NCBI GenBank assembly: GCA_002320665.1
Contig: DCKO01000013.1
Span: 1-34,498, forward strand
Reading direction: 5' to 3'
Source of the DNA: Micavibrio sp. UBA1672
GTDB taxonomy: Bacteria; Pseudomonadota; Alphaproteobacteria; Micavibrionales; Micavibrionaceae
Length of the DNA: 34,498 nt
The notes beneath the pieces are model-generated. The model made no database searches. It was given only the letters and a program-made list of their open reading frames with translations, and was not told the origin of the DNA. The position numbers and the translations under genes were made by a program. Positions 22,626 to 31,085 of the stretch are shown piece after piece; positions within the stretch are counted from its first letter, which is position 1, and each line of letters starts with the position of its first letter.

Positions 22626-22850
22626 TTATGTTGTTACCATATAGGCGCCAAGACCAAGGGCAATCATACCCAAAGCTTCGATAAAGGCCACCATAAGGAT
22701 GAATTTGTCTTCCAATAGTGCTTTGGCTTCGGGGTTGCGTGCAACAGCGGCACAGTACCCAGAGAAGTAGATTCCAAGACCAAGGGCCGCACCGAAAGCT
22801 GATAGTGCAATCAGACCACCACCAATTAGTTTCGCAGCTTGTACATCCAT
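22626..22850 (-). CDS. atpE: F0F1 ATP synthase subunit c
   Basis: 74-aa proteolipid of the rotor ring. Two membrane helices (about 10-32 and 50-72) flank the polar loop ARNPEA (about 37-42). The glycine-rich first helix is present and the ion-carrying carboxylate is Glu58 in AFIEALGMIALGLG. I see no clear sodium-binding signature, so proton coupling is the default reading. A ribosome site AAAAGGAAAA lies ahead of the ATG. The hairpin just after its stop is described separately. Confidence 0.96.
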   Translation of the reverse strand: MDVQAAKLIGGGLIALSAFGAALGLGIYFSGYCAAVARNPEAKALLEDKFILMVAFIEALGMIALGLGAYMVTT

Positions 22851-22919
22851 GTTTTATTTTCCTTTTACTAGTTGATTGATTTTAAACTTAATTATTTTCT
22901 CGCGCGTGATCTTACATAT

Positions 22920-23672
22920 TTAATGATGAAGTTCAACCGTATCTTTTAGATACACACACGACAAAATCGCAAACACATAAGCCTGAATTAAGGCCACCAG
23001 AAACTCCAAGAGTAAGAAGGCGACGTTAAACATTACCGGGAAAATTCCCAAGGTAGCCCATGCTAATCCTAAGCTGGCTGCGGATACTGCAAAGCCTGCA
23101 ATAACTTTAAGCATAATGTGGCCCGCCATCATATTCGCAAATAGACGAACAGAAAGTGTGATGGGGCGGACAAAAAATGACAAGATTTCCAAAGGAATAA
23201 TGAAGGGTAGCAACCATAGTGGCACGCCTGATGGTACGAAAAGCGTGAAGAATTTAAGACCGTGATTATAAAGCCCTAACAAAATCACCATCAAAAATAT
23301 GCCAACAGATAAAAAGCCTGTAACGATCAAATGTGATGTATAGGTAAAGGAATAAGGTAATAGCCCCAGCAAATTACCCATCAAAACAAACATAAAGAGT
23401 GTGAAAATTAAGGGGAAATATTGCTGCCCCTCTTTACCAATGTTCTGATGCACCATTTTGGCAATAAAGTCGTAGATCATTTCGACCAGCATTTGCATGC
23501 GACCCGGCACCATTGCACCTTTTTTCATGCCAAGCGTCAGGAAATTTATTGATACAACGGCACCAATGACCATCCACAATGCAGAATTTGTAAAGGAAAT
23601 ATCATAGTTGTTTACAACAATCTCGTGATCAAAGACACGGTGAATTTCGAATTGTTCTATAGGGCCTGCCAC
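22920..23672 (-). CDS. atpB: F0F1 ATP synthase subunit a (GTG start)
   Basis: 250 aa, the stator channel protein. Several membrane helices are evident. The key motif LSVRLFANMMAGH, about residues 175-187, carries the essential arginine facing the c ring. GNLLGLLPYSFT and LVALIQAYVFAILSCVYL are also conserved. The start is GTG at 23672 (MAGPIEQFEI...), with GAGAGAG about 9 nt upstream. It comes after atpI and an 85-nt gap holding a strong hairpin. Confidence 0.96.
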   Translation of the reverse strand: MAGPIEQFEIHRVFDHEIVVNNYDISFTNSALWMVIGAVVSINFLTLGMKKGAMVPGRMQMLVEMIYDFIAKMVHQNIGKEGQQYFPLIFTLFMFVLMGNLLGLLPYSFTYTSHLIVTGFLSVGIFLMVILLGLYNHGLKFFTLFVPSGVPLWLLPFIIPLEILSFFVRPITLSVRLFANMMAGHIMLKVIAGFAVSAASLGLAWATLGIFPVMFNVAFLLLEFLVALIQAYVFAILSCVYLKDTVELHH

Positions 23673-23698
23673 AGTTTAACTCTCTCATCGGTTAGCAA

Positions 23699-23743
23699 GT
23701 CGTCTTTCAAAATTTCGATGGTTTTAGCGTATTTTGAAACGAC
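23699..23743 (-). other. Strong stem-loop between atpI and atpB
   Basis: The plus-strand segments GTCGTCTTTCAAAAT (23699-23713) and ATTTTGAAACGAC (23731-23743) pair over 13 bp with two extra bases on one arm and a 17-nt loop. It starts 14 nt after the atpI stop and ends 26 nt before the atpB start. It lacks a T-run on the minus strand, so it is more likely an mRNA-processing or stability element than a terminator. Confidence 0.6.
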
Positions 23744-23757
23744 ATGCAATGGGTCAT

Positions 23758-24051
23758 TTAAGGTTCTTTGTTATTTTTTTGTAAAACAGCATTTGCACGG
23801 TAAATTCCGCTGACAAAGCCCATCATCATAAAGAAGAGCATAGCAAGAGGGGCCGTGTCTGCAAAGCGGTCGATTATATAGCCTAAAACAAAGCCTGCGA
23901 TGATGCTGGCGAGGAATTCAGAGCCAGCGCGTGACCCTTTGCTGACACGTCTTTTTTCTGTGATTTGGGCTTCCTCTATACGGTCTTTTTCGCGTACTTT
24001 GTCGATGCGGCTTTCGAGATCTGCAAGTTTTTTTTCTATATCATCATCCAT
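23758..24051 (-). CDS. atpI: ATP synthase assembly protein AtpI
   Basis: 97 aa. The N-terminal half is charged and helical (MDDDIEKKLADLESRIDKVREKDR...). Two membrane helices follow (about 45-63 FLASIIAGFVLGYIIDRFA and 70-88 LAMLFFMMMGFVSGIYRA), typical of the AtpI/AtpR family that assists c-ring assembly. Position directly before atpB supports the call. It starts 9 nt after smc, so the F0 genes may be read in part from smc transcripts. Confidence 0.9.
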   Translation of the reverse strand: MDDDIEKKLADLESRIDKVREKDRIEEAQITEKRRVSKGSRAGSEFLASIIAGFVLGYIIDRFADTAPLAMLFFMMMGFVSGIYRANAVLQKNNKEP

Positions 24052-24060
24052 GATTATTTC

Positions 24061-27000
24061 TTAGGCTGCGTTTTTATCGATAAACTCAAAAGATTGCTGA
24101 AGGTCAACCGAGACAAGTTGTGATACGCCTTTTTCTGCCATAGTTACACCATAGAGGCGATCCATACGCGCCATACTAAGGCGGTGGTGCGTAATCATCA
24201 GGAATCGGGTTTTGCTCCGTTCTGTGATTTCATCCAAAAGGTCACAAACACGATCCACATTCGAATCGTCCAAGGGTGCATCAATCTCGTCTAATACACA
24301 GATAGGAGCAGGATTGGTCAGGAACATGGCAAAGATCAAGGCGATTGAGGTTAGGGTTTGCTCACCACCTGAAAGAAGCGATAATGATTGCAGGGCTTTG
24401 CCAGGTGGTTGGGCGAAGATTTCAAGGCCTGACCCTAGTGGGTCATCGGAATCAATTAGTTCCAGATGGGCCTTGCCGCCTGCAAATAGTCGCCCAAAAA
24501 GCTCTTGGAAATAAGCATTTACTTTTTCAAAGGCAATTTTTAAACGCTCGCGGGCTTCCTTGTTGATTTTTTCAATGCCACCGCGCAGTTCTTCAATAGC
24601 TTGGATTAAGTCGTTGCGTTCATGGAGCAGGCCTGTGACTTCTGATTCGAGCTCATTTGCCTCTTCTTCGGCGCGCAAGTTTACGGCACCTATTAAATCA
24701 CGGTCGCGTTCCAGATCTGATTTTTCGGCCTTGAGGCGCTCCAGATCATCAATGCTGTGTTTAACAAGATCAATGGCGGCGTGATTTACGAGCTCCTCGG
24801 GGCGCATATCCAGCTTTTCCTGAATGCTCTGTTCCATTGCGTTCAGGTTTTCATTGATTGCCGAGAGTGTGGCCTGAATGCGGGCGCGATTTTCGCGGGC
24901 ATCGCCGAGCATTCTTTCGGCTTCTTTTAAAGCCTTATTAGTGATGGCCACATCATTTTCATGCGCGGCAAGTTGTTCGGTGGCCTTATCTTTTTCTCTT
25001 TCCATATCGGAAATTTTATGGAGTAAATCCTCATGCCCTTTTTTGAAGTTTTTAGGGCTTTCTTTCAGGGCTCTATATTTCTCTTCGAGTTGAATGGCGC
25101 GTTCGCCGAGTGTTTTTTGACGTTCACGGGCGCGGATGGCACGGTTTTGAAGGCTAATGCGTTCGTCAGCCAGAGCTTGAAGGCGGGCTTCACGTGTGCG
25201 CTTATGCTGTTCAATCAAATCAAATTCCCGTACGGCATCGCGGTAAGCTTGCTTTACTTGTGAAAGTTCTTCTTCAACGGCCAGAATAGTTTTATCTTGT
25301 TCGTCTTCGGATTTATCGAGCATGATTTTCAGGGCTTTTTGATCATGACTTAGGATGTCATCCAAAGACGCAATGTCATGTTCAATTGTCTCGATGCTTT
25401 CTCTTAGCTTTTCTCGCTCATTTTCGTTTTGAATATTCTTTTCACGCAAGATACTCAGTTCATGAGTGATCGAGCCTAGCTTTTTTTCACTTTCAGAGAG
25501 TTGTGCCGAGCAGGTTTCAAGCTCTTCCTGTGCCTTGATCTTTTTGGCTTTGCTGCTTTCAAGGCGTTCCTCAAGTGCCAGAGCTTCTTTTTCAATAGCG
25601 GCTTCTTTTTTCTTGAGTGCCAAGAGTTTGTTCTTTTGCTCTAGATAGACGGCATTGCGGTCTGTGGCCTCAGCCTGAATCGTGTAGCCATCCCAGCGCC
25701 AATAGGTGCCGGATTTCGAGACGATAGCCTGACCGGGTTTGAGCTTGTCTGAAAGCTGTGTGCCACGAATTTCATCTTCAACGAAACCGATTTGTGACAG
25801 GGCGAGATCAAGCTCTTTGGGGGCTTTGATATAAGGTTTTAGCGAATCAAGCCCTTCGGGTAATTCGGGCGTATCTAAATTTTTTAGCATCCAGTGTGCA
25901 GGTGAATCAGCGGTTAAGCCAGCGGAAAGGCTATCGCCGAGGGCACGTGATAGGGCGGTTTCAAACCCTTCCTTGGTGGTAATGCTATCCAGAACTGATT
26001 CATAATCTTGGCTGTTGTCTTCATCGAACAGGCTTTGCAGTGTAGCAAGCTCGGTACGGAATTCAGCCAGATTTTTCTGCGCGGTGGCGTAAGTTTCTCT
26101 TTGGGCTTCGTAAGCCTCTTCGGCTTTCTTTTGAGCGCTGAGTTTCTGCTCTTTCTCTTCGGCTAAAAACTGGATTTTATCTTCAAGATCACTGACGTCA
26201 TTCTCTAGGTTTTCAAGATCTTGTTGCCCATTTTGTGATTCTTCGAGTTCGGTCATCTTGCTTAGGGCGCTGTTTTTTCGCTCCAACAGGACATTTTTTT
26301 GATCTTCGTTACGTTTGATCTGATTCTCAAGAGCGGATTGCCTAGCACGGGTCTCGGCGGCATCTTCTTTTAATGTGGTGTATTTCTCTTCAAGTCTTAA
26401 GAGTTTTTCTTCAAAACCTTCCCTAGCTTCTTGTTTTTTCTTGAAATCTTCGTCTTGATTTTCTTGCTCAGCCAGAAGTGATTTTTGCTCTTCTTGTGTC
26501 TTCTCAAGAGATGTGTTGCTCTCGCTTAAGCTTTGTTCTTCATGAGTGAGATCAGTCTTAACTTGTCCAAGTTGAGCTTTCAGTTCTCTAAGGTTGTTTT
26601 CGTAAGCCTCGGCTTCGTCTTCCATGCGTTGGAGTGTCAGTTTTTGGGTTTGCAGGACGGCTGCTAGTTCTGTTTCTTTCTTGCGTAAGGGAGGCAAATC
26701 TTCGACTTGCGTGTTTTGAGTTTTGGTAAGCTGGGTTACCGCTGTTAGTTTTTCTGCAACGACGGATTCAATTTGCCCGAATTCCCCGTTACAATCTTTA
26801 TGTTTTTGTTTTAGGGACTGCCATTCCAAATAGGTAATCAAAAGCTCGAATTGTCTAATTTGTGCGTTGAGGTTTTTATATTTACTGGCTTGGCGTGCCT
26901 GACGTTTCAAGGATGAGAGGCGTGAATCCATGCTGCCCATAATATCTTCTAGGCGTTGTAGATTAGCATCGGCAGCCTTAAGGCGAAGTTCTGCTTCATG

Positions 27001-27534
27001 GCGTCTTGCGTAGAGGCCTGCAATGCCGGCTGATTCTTCTAAAATCAAGCGGCGCTCTTGAGGTTTCGAATTGATCATGCGGGTTACATGACCTTGTGAG
27101 ACAAGAGAGGGCGAGTTTGCGCCTGTGACTGTATCGGCAAAAAGCATTTGAACATCACGAGCGCGGACATTCTTGCCGTTAATCTTGTAATTTGATCCGT
27201 GATCACGCTCGATACGTCGTGTGACCTCGATTTCTTCCAGTGCATTAAAGGCAGCAGGGGCATCCCGATTTTGATTATCCAGCAAAAGTGAGACTTCGGC
27301 GATGTTTCTACGGGTGCGTTTGTCCGTGCCGTTGAAGATAACGTCTTCCATTCCGCCGCCGCGCATGCGTTTGGCAGAACTTTCTCCCATGACCCAACGC
27401 AGTGCCTCGACCAAATTCGATTTCCCGCAGCCATTCGGGCCGACAATGCCGTTTAGACCAGGCCGGATTTCAAGCTCGGTTTTGTCCGCGAAGGACTTGA
27501 AACCGCTTAGTCTTAGGCTTTTGAAGTGAACCAT
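24061..27534 (-). CDS. smc: Chromosome segregation protein SMC
   Basis: 1157 aa, the ATPase of the condensin-like SMC-ScpAB complex. Walker A GPNGCGKS (residues 32-39) sits in the N-terminal head. Long coiled coils (about 170-500 and 650-1000) flank a hinge domain (about 505-630, containing LGDSLSAGLTADSP and IVSKSGTYWRWDG). The C-terminal head has the signature LSGGEQTL, Walker B PICVLDEIDAPLDD and a D-loop. No ribosome site is obvious before the ATG at 27534. The order DsbA-like, smc, F0 genes is one I recall from other alphaproteobacteria. Confidence 0.97.
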   Translation of the reverse strand: MVHFKSLRLSGFKSFADKTELEIRPGLNGIVGPNGCGKSNLVEALRWVMGESSAKRMRGGGMEDVIFNGTDKRTRRNIAEVSLLLDNQNRDAPAAFNALEEIEVTRRIERDHGSNYKINGKNVRARDVQMLFADTVTGANSPSLVSQGHVTRMINSKPQERRLILEESAGIAGLYARRHEAELRLKAADANLQRLEDIMGSMDSRLSSLKRQARQASKYKNLNAQIRQFELLITYLEWQSLKQKHKDCNGEFGQIESVVAEKLTAVTQLTKTQNTQVEDLPPLRKKETELAAVLQTQKLTLQRMEDEAEAYENNLRELKAQLGQVKTDLTHEEQSLSESNTSLEKTQEEQKSLLAEQENQDEDFKKKQEAREGFEEKLLRLEEKYTTLKEDAAETRARQSALENQIKRNEDQKNVLLERKNSALSKMTELEESQNGQQDLENLENDVSDLEDKIQFLAEEKEQKLSAQKKAEEAYEAQRETYATAQKNLAEFRTELATLQSLFDEDNSQDYESVLDSITTKEGFETALSRALGDSLSAGLTADSPAHWMLKNLDTPELPEGLDSLKPYIKAPKELDLALSQIGFVEDEIRGTQLSDKLKPGQAIVSKSGTYWRWDGYTIQAEATDRNAVYLEQKNKLLALKKKEAAIEKEALALEERLESSKAKKIKAQEELETCSAQLSESEKKLGSITHELSILREKNIQNENEREKLRESIETIEHDIASLDDILSHDQKALKIMLDKSEDEQDKTILAVEEELSQVKQAYRDAVREFDLIEQHKRTREARLQALADERISLQNRAIRARERQKTLGERAIQLEEKYRALKESPKNFKKGHEDLLHKISDMEREKDKATEQLAAHENDVAITNKALKEAERMLGDARENRARIQATLSAINENLNAMEQSIQEKLDMRPEELVNHAAIDLVKHSIDDLERLKAEKSDLERDRDLIGAVNLRAEEEANELESEVTGLLHERNDLIQAIEELRGGIEKINKEARERLKIAFEKVNAYFQELFGRLFAGGKAHLELIDSDDPLGSGLEIFAQPPGKALQSLSLLSGGEQTLTSIALIFAMFLTNPAPICVLDEIDAPLDDSNVDRVCDLLDEITERSKTRFLMITHHRLSMARMDRLYGVTMAEKGVSQLVSVDLQQSFEFIDKNAA

Positions 27535-27573
27535 CTATTTATAGTGTCTTTCATACGCAAGTCAGTCTTTTTG

Positions 27574-28398
27574 CTATTCTGCTTCAGTTTTTTCTATGAG
27601 CGCATCGAATTTTTCTTTCAATTGGTCATATGGAAGTAATCCCGGTACGACTACTTCATCATTCAAAACAAGCGTTGGTGTAGATTCTACACCGAATTTT
27701 TTGTGTGCTTCCTGTTGAACAGATGCAATTGCCTGATGAATATCTTCATTATTCATGCATTCCTCTACTTTTTCCTCTGTTAGGCCAAGCATGCGTGTAT
27801 TTTGTTTGATGTAAGGGACATATTTATCATGGCTTTTCCAGTCATTTTGGGTCTCGAACATAAGCTGGATAAAGTTAAAGTACACTTGATCAGGTAGACA
27901 TCTAGCGACTGCGCCGATTTCCATGCCGACTTTGCTGAGGGGGAAGTCATTATAGACCAGATATGCTTTGCCAGTATCGATGTAATCACGTTTGATTTTG
28001 ATGAAATTTGTTTCATGGAAATGCTTGCAATGACCACAGGTAAAGGCGCTGTGCTCTGATATTTTTAATGGAGCGTCAGGGTTACCCAAGATGCGCGCAC
28101 TATATTGTGATAATGTATCTGTTTTTGTGGTTTGTGATTGTGTAGGAGATGATGCTGTTTTTGCAGTGTCTTCGCTGCTTTCTTCTGTTACTTTCGTAGA
28201 TACATGCTCTTCCTGAATTTTAGCTGATTCGGCGGGCGTTTCGGCCCCGGTTTTCTCAACCTTTGTCATTTCTTGTGTCTTTTGATTCGAGGCGTAGAGA
28301 CCTGCGCCGATGATTACGACCAAAACAACGAACACGGCAATAATCACAGGCAATGCTGAGGATGATTTTTGGCCTTGTGTATTCTTGCTTTCCGACAT
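27574..28398 (-). CDS. DsbA-family thiol:disulfide oxidoreductase, membrane-anchored
   Basis: 274 aa. An uncleaved-looking membrane helix (about 16-36, LPVIIAVFVVLVVIIGAGLY) precedes a Thr/Ser/Glu-rich linker to about residue 95. The thioredoxin-like domain has active site Cys121-Gly-His-Cys124 (SAFTCGHCKHFHE) and the cis-proline motif ESTPTLVLNDE. It is expected to oxidise or isomerise disulfides in the periplasm. A GGAG ribosome site is 8 nt before the ATG, and a promoter-like pair lies just upstream. The gene downstream is smc. The exact subclass (DsbA, or ScsC/BdbD-like) cannot be settled here. Confidence 0.9.
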   Translation of the reverse strand: MSESKNTQGQKSSSALPVIIAVFVVLVVIIGAGLYASNQKTQEMTKVEKTGAETPAESAKIQEEHVSTKVTEESSEDTAKTASSPTQSQTTKTDTLSQYSARILGNPDAPLKISEHSAFTCGHCKHFHETNFIKIKRDYIDTGKAYLVYNDFPLSKVGMEIGAVARCLPDQVYFNFIQLMFETQNDWKSHDKYVPYIKQNTRMLGLTEEKVEECMNNEDIHQAIASVQQEAHKKFGVESTPTLVLNDEVVVPGLLPYDQLKEKFDALIEKTEAE

Positions 28399-28432
28399 TT
28401 CGTAGCTCCAATTCTATTTTTCTTGAGGCATC

Positions 28433-28462
28433 TATAGCACACCGAAAAAAACTGTAAGTCAA
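28433..28462 (-). promoter_or_regulatory. Possible promoter of the DsbA-like gene
   Basis: On the minus strand TTGACT (28462-28457) and GCTATA (28438-28433) are separated by 18 nt, which includes a run of seven T. The CTTGAC...CTATA pattern resembles housekeeping promoters of alphaproteobacteria. The predicted start near 28426 leaves a leader of about 28 nt containing the ribosome site. Confidence 0.45.
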
Positions 28463-28497
28463 GGAAATCACGGTTTTAAAGGCAGTTTTATGCTGAA

Positions 28498-29160
28498 TTA
28501 TTTGTATAAAACCAGATCAATGCGATCATCTTGGTGGATTTGTGTGTTTTGATCTCCGAGCGTGTTCAATTTTATGCGTTGTGCGTCTATACCGTTATCG
28601 ATCATAAATTTTCTGATTTCCAGTGCGCGGGCAAGAGAAATGCGGATTTTACTGTGCTCTTCACCTGGAATGGCTGTGGCGTAGGAACGAATTTCAATGG
28701 TCTTGTTAGGCTGACTGTGGAGTTGCCCCATCACATGTTCGGCCAAAAAGGAAATTGTAGATTCATCGAATTTTACTTCTGTCGGCTTTAGCGGGAAGCT
28801 GATCAAAGTTTCATCGCTGCTGTCACTAAAGATGTCATTGACAGCAATAACTTTATTTTCTTCAATTTTTTTATTTTCAAGAATATTAAAAATATCCTGA
28901 CTTGTGATGCTCTTCATAGAGTTTTCAGGATTGAGCGTTGAAGGGGCTGGTTTCTTTTTTTTCTTATCTTTGTTCAGGATGTTTTTGCTGACGGGTTCAC
29001 CTTTTCTAGAAAGTTCGTCCAGATAAGATGGTGTAACGTTCAGAATTTTAGGGCGCTCCGGTGGAATGGGGATATTCTTTTTGGCATAGGATACCGAGCT
29101 TGTCAGACAGAGGGCGGCAAGCATTGTTATCTTTATGATAAAATATTTTACTTCAGACAA
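28498..29160 (-). CDS. OmpA-like domain periplasmic protein (TTG start)
   Basis: 220 aa. The start is TTG at 29160, with AGGA 8 nt upstream; the resulting signal peptide ends near SVSYA (residue 26). A Lys/Pro-rich middle (KKKKKPAPS) leads to a C-terminal OmpA-like fold (about 125-220): IEIRSYATAIPG, then SLARALEIRKFMIDNGIDAQRIKLNTLG. The usual Asp of the peptidoglycan-binding T-D motif is not obvious, while the ALEIRKF helix with its arginine is present, so binding may be altered. There is no lipobox cysteine, so this is unlikely to be the missing Pal. Confidence 0.8.
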   Translation of the reverse strand: MSEVKYFIIKITMLAALCLTSSVSYAKKNIPIPPERPKILNVTPSYLDELSRKGEPVSKNILNKDKKKKKPAPSTLNPENSMKSITSQDIFNILENKKIEENKVIAVNDIFSDSSDETLISFPLKPTEVKFDESTISFLAEHVMGQLHSQPNKTIEIRSYATAIPGEEHSKIRISLARALEIRKFMIDNGIDAQRIKLNTLGDQNTQIHQDDRIDLVLYK

Positions 29161-29205
29161 AATGGCGGTCCTGTTGATTATCAGGTAAGGATACTCAGAT
29201 AATTT

Positions 29206-30012
29206 TTATTTTGCCGGACCGACGCTTTTCAGGAGTTTTGAGATCTCGTTGAATAATTTATCGTTACCGGCAACTACATTACCAGTATCTACGGGATTCT
29301 TCTTTTTGTCATCAATATCTGAAACAAAACCCCCAGCTTCTTTTACAATCAAGATTCCGGCGGCAATATCCCATGAGTTCAAGTCACGTTCCCAGAAGGC
29401 TTCGTAGCGACCTGCAGCGACATAGGCCAGATCAAGGGCGGCTGCGCCGAAGCGACGTAAACCGGGGGCAGCCCCAAGGACAGTTTCATATTCTTTCAGG
29501 AATTGCTGACGTTGTTTAACCGAGCGTCTTGGCGCGCCTGTTGCGATTGTCGCAAAGAGTAAATCAGAGCGTCCAGATACACGCATACGTCTTCTTTTAT
29601 TGAAGGCTTGTCCGTTTTTCTCGGCGTGGAAAATTTCATCTTTTACGGGATCGTGGATAAGTCCTGCGACGATTTCACCTTTATGTTCAAGAGCAATAGA
29701 GATCGCCCAGTGCGGCAGGCCATGCAGGAAGTTGGTTGTGCCATCCAGCGGGTCAATGATCCAGCGATAGTCAGGGCGTTTGCCTTCAACGATGCCGCTT
29801 TCCTCCATCAAAAAACCGTAATCGGGACGGGCTTTTACAAGTTCTTCGTAGATGATTTTTTCTGCGCGTTTATCGGCAGCAGAAACAAAATCGCCTGGGC
29901 CTTTGGTAGAGATTTGTAGATTTTCGACCTCATTAAAATCACGAAGAAGGGAGCGTGCAGCCTTTTCCGAGGCGCGCATCATAATGGTCATTAGGGGGCT
30001 TAGGGCGGCCAT
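29206..30012 (-). CDS. suhB: Inositol-1-monophosphatase family protein
   Basis: 268 aa, lithium-sensitive Mg-dependent phosphatase family. Metal-binding motifs are FLMEESG (Glu70-Glu71), WIIDPLDGTTNF (Asp87, Asp90, Gly91, Thr92) and the C-terminal SWDIAAGILIVKEAGG. Length and motif spacing suit bacterial SuhB, which dephosphorylates inositol phosphate and in E. coli also takes part in ribosomal RNA transcription complexes. It begins 8 nt after efp, so the two are co-transcribed. Confidence 0.94.
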   Translation of the reverse strand: MAALSPLMTIMMRASEKAARSLLRDFNEVENLQISTKGPGDFVSAADKRAEKIIYEELVKARPDYGFLMEESGIVEGKRPDYRWIIDPLDGTTNFLHGLPHWAISIALEHKGEIVAGLIHDPVKDEIFHAEKNGQAFNKRRRMRVSGRSDLLFATIATGAPRRSVKQRQQFLKEYETVLGAAPGLRRFGAAALDLAYVAAGRYEAFWERDLNSWDIAAGILIVKEAGGFVSDIDDKKKNPVDTGNVVAGNDKLFNEISKLLKSVGPAK

Positions 30013-30020
30013 AGTATTTT

Positions 30021-30587
30021 TTATCCTTTATAGCGCTCGAGGTAGGTTGCATCTTCGACGCGAACAACAATTTTTGTACCTGATTCAATATGAGGTGGAA
30101 CCATGACTTTTTCTCCGTTTTCAAGGATGGCTGGCTTGTATGATGTTGTAGCGGTTTGTCCTTTAACAACGGGTTCGGCCTCAATGATTTCCATGACGAC
30201 TGTATCAGGGAGTTTAAAGCCTAAAGGCTCACCTTCAAAGGTTTCAACTTCGATGATCATATTGTCTTGCAGGTAAGCGGCTTGTGGGCCTATGGCTTCT
30301 TTTGACACAGTGATCTGGTCAAATGTTTCCTGATTCATTAAATGTACGTCATCGCCATCTGCATAGAGATATTGATATTCCGTCTGGTCAAGGCGGACAC
30401 GCTCAACGGTTTCTTGTGTTCGGAAGCGTACGTTGTCTTTGTTGCCTGTGCGAATATCGCGCATTTCTACTTGTGCGACAGAAGCACCTTTACCGGGTTG
30501 CTGGATGTCGTTTTTAATAACAACACAGAGCTTGCCGTTATATTCGATGACATTACCGCTCCGCAGGGTGATTGCATTTACTTTCAT
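30021..30587 (-). CDS. efp: Elongation factor P
   Basis: 188 aa, relieves ribosome stalling at polyproline. Three beta-barrel domains are seen. The tip loop QQPGKGASVAQ has Lys33 at the place modified in E. coli EF-P, so an EpmA-type lysylation is possible (the arginine needed for EarP rhamnosylation is absent). The C-terminal GTKIVVRVEDATYLERYKG is typical. The proline-rich TolA encoded in this window is the kind of protein that would need EF-P. It lies 21 nt after dciA. Confidence 0.97.
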   Translation of the reverse strand: MKVNAITLRSGNVIEYNGKLCVVIKNDIQQPGKGASVAQVEMRDIRTGNKDNVRFRTQETVERVRLDQTEYQYLYADGDDVHLMNQETFDQITVSKEAIGPQAAYLQDNMIIEVETFEGEPLGFKLPDTVVMEIIEAEPVVKGQTATTSYKPAILENGEKVMVPPHIESGTKIVVRVEDATYLERYKG

Positions 30588-30608
30588 AGCTTGGCTAACC
30601 TGTTTAAA

Positions 30609-31085
30609 TTACTTTGTTTTGTCTTTTCGGGTTAAAAGCATGTGTTTCCCGAAACTTTCAAGTCTTGCTTTTATATCGGGATCATCTATTTGCGCAAGAG
30701 TGTCCGTGATATATTTTTCATCTTCATCAGTAAGTGATGCCTTTTTTCTGACTTTGGCTTCAATTTTTTGTTCTAATTCGCTGGCGGTGAATTTGATATC
30801 CGTAATCCAGTCTTTGCCGAAAATGTGATTGATTCGCTCTAGTATAAGGCCTTTGCGATAAGGAAGTGTCGTTGCCAGAGCATTGCTTGTGGCGATTTCT
30901 AATGTGGCCAGGGCTTTTTTTGTTTTCGGGTCTTTGCGGTATCTGATCTTTATAGGTTGTGCCTTATCAGCCATATCTGCACCGATGATTTCAGCCCATT
31001 GATTGACGATACGCCCCAATGCGATATATTTGCGGCTGAAATTCTGGGCAGCAACTTTGGCTGTGGATTCGGATAAGTGGCGCAT
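30609..31085 (-). CDS. dciA: DUF721/DciA-family protein
   Basis: 158 aa from the ATG at 31085. DciA proteins help load the DnaB replicative helicase in bacteria that lack DnaC. The DUF721 region spans about 15-100, with IVNQWAEIIGADMADKAQPIKI and the helix LPYRKGLILERINHIFG. A charged C-terminal tail follows. A longer frame would use TTG at 31121 with no ribosome site. The chosen start shares the palindrome CATG with the mutY start on the other strand. DciA divergent from mutY is an arrangement I know from alphaproteobacteria. Confidence 0.88.
   Translation of the reverse strand: MRHLSESTAKVAAQNFSRKYIALGRIVNQWAEIIGADMADKAQPIKIRYRKDPKTKKALATLEIATSNALATTLPYRKGLILERINHIFGKDWITDIKFTASELEQKIEAKVRKKASLTDEDEKYITDTLAQIDDPDIKARLESFGKHMLLTRKDKTK

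Noticed and set aside
24061..27534. Plus-strand serine-rich frames within smc (for example 24212-24514, 24878-25093)
   Set aside because: They are complements of coiled-coil codons for Glu/Leu/Arg; smc is intact on the other strand.
27535..27564. TATAAA box just before smc with a CTGACT box 16 nt upstream
   Set aside because: The -10 box is only four bases from the smc ATG, so a transcript would start inside the gene.
28498..29160. OmpA-like protein considered as Pal
   Set aside because: No lipobox cysteine is present, the signal peptide ends in an A-type site, and the peptidoglycan-binding motif is degenerate.
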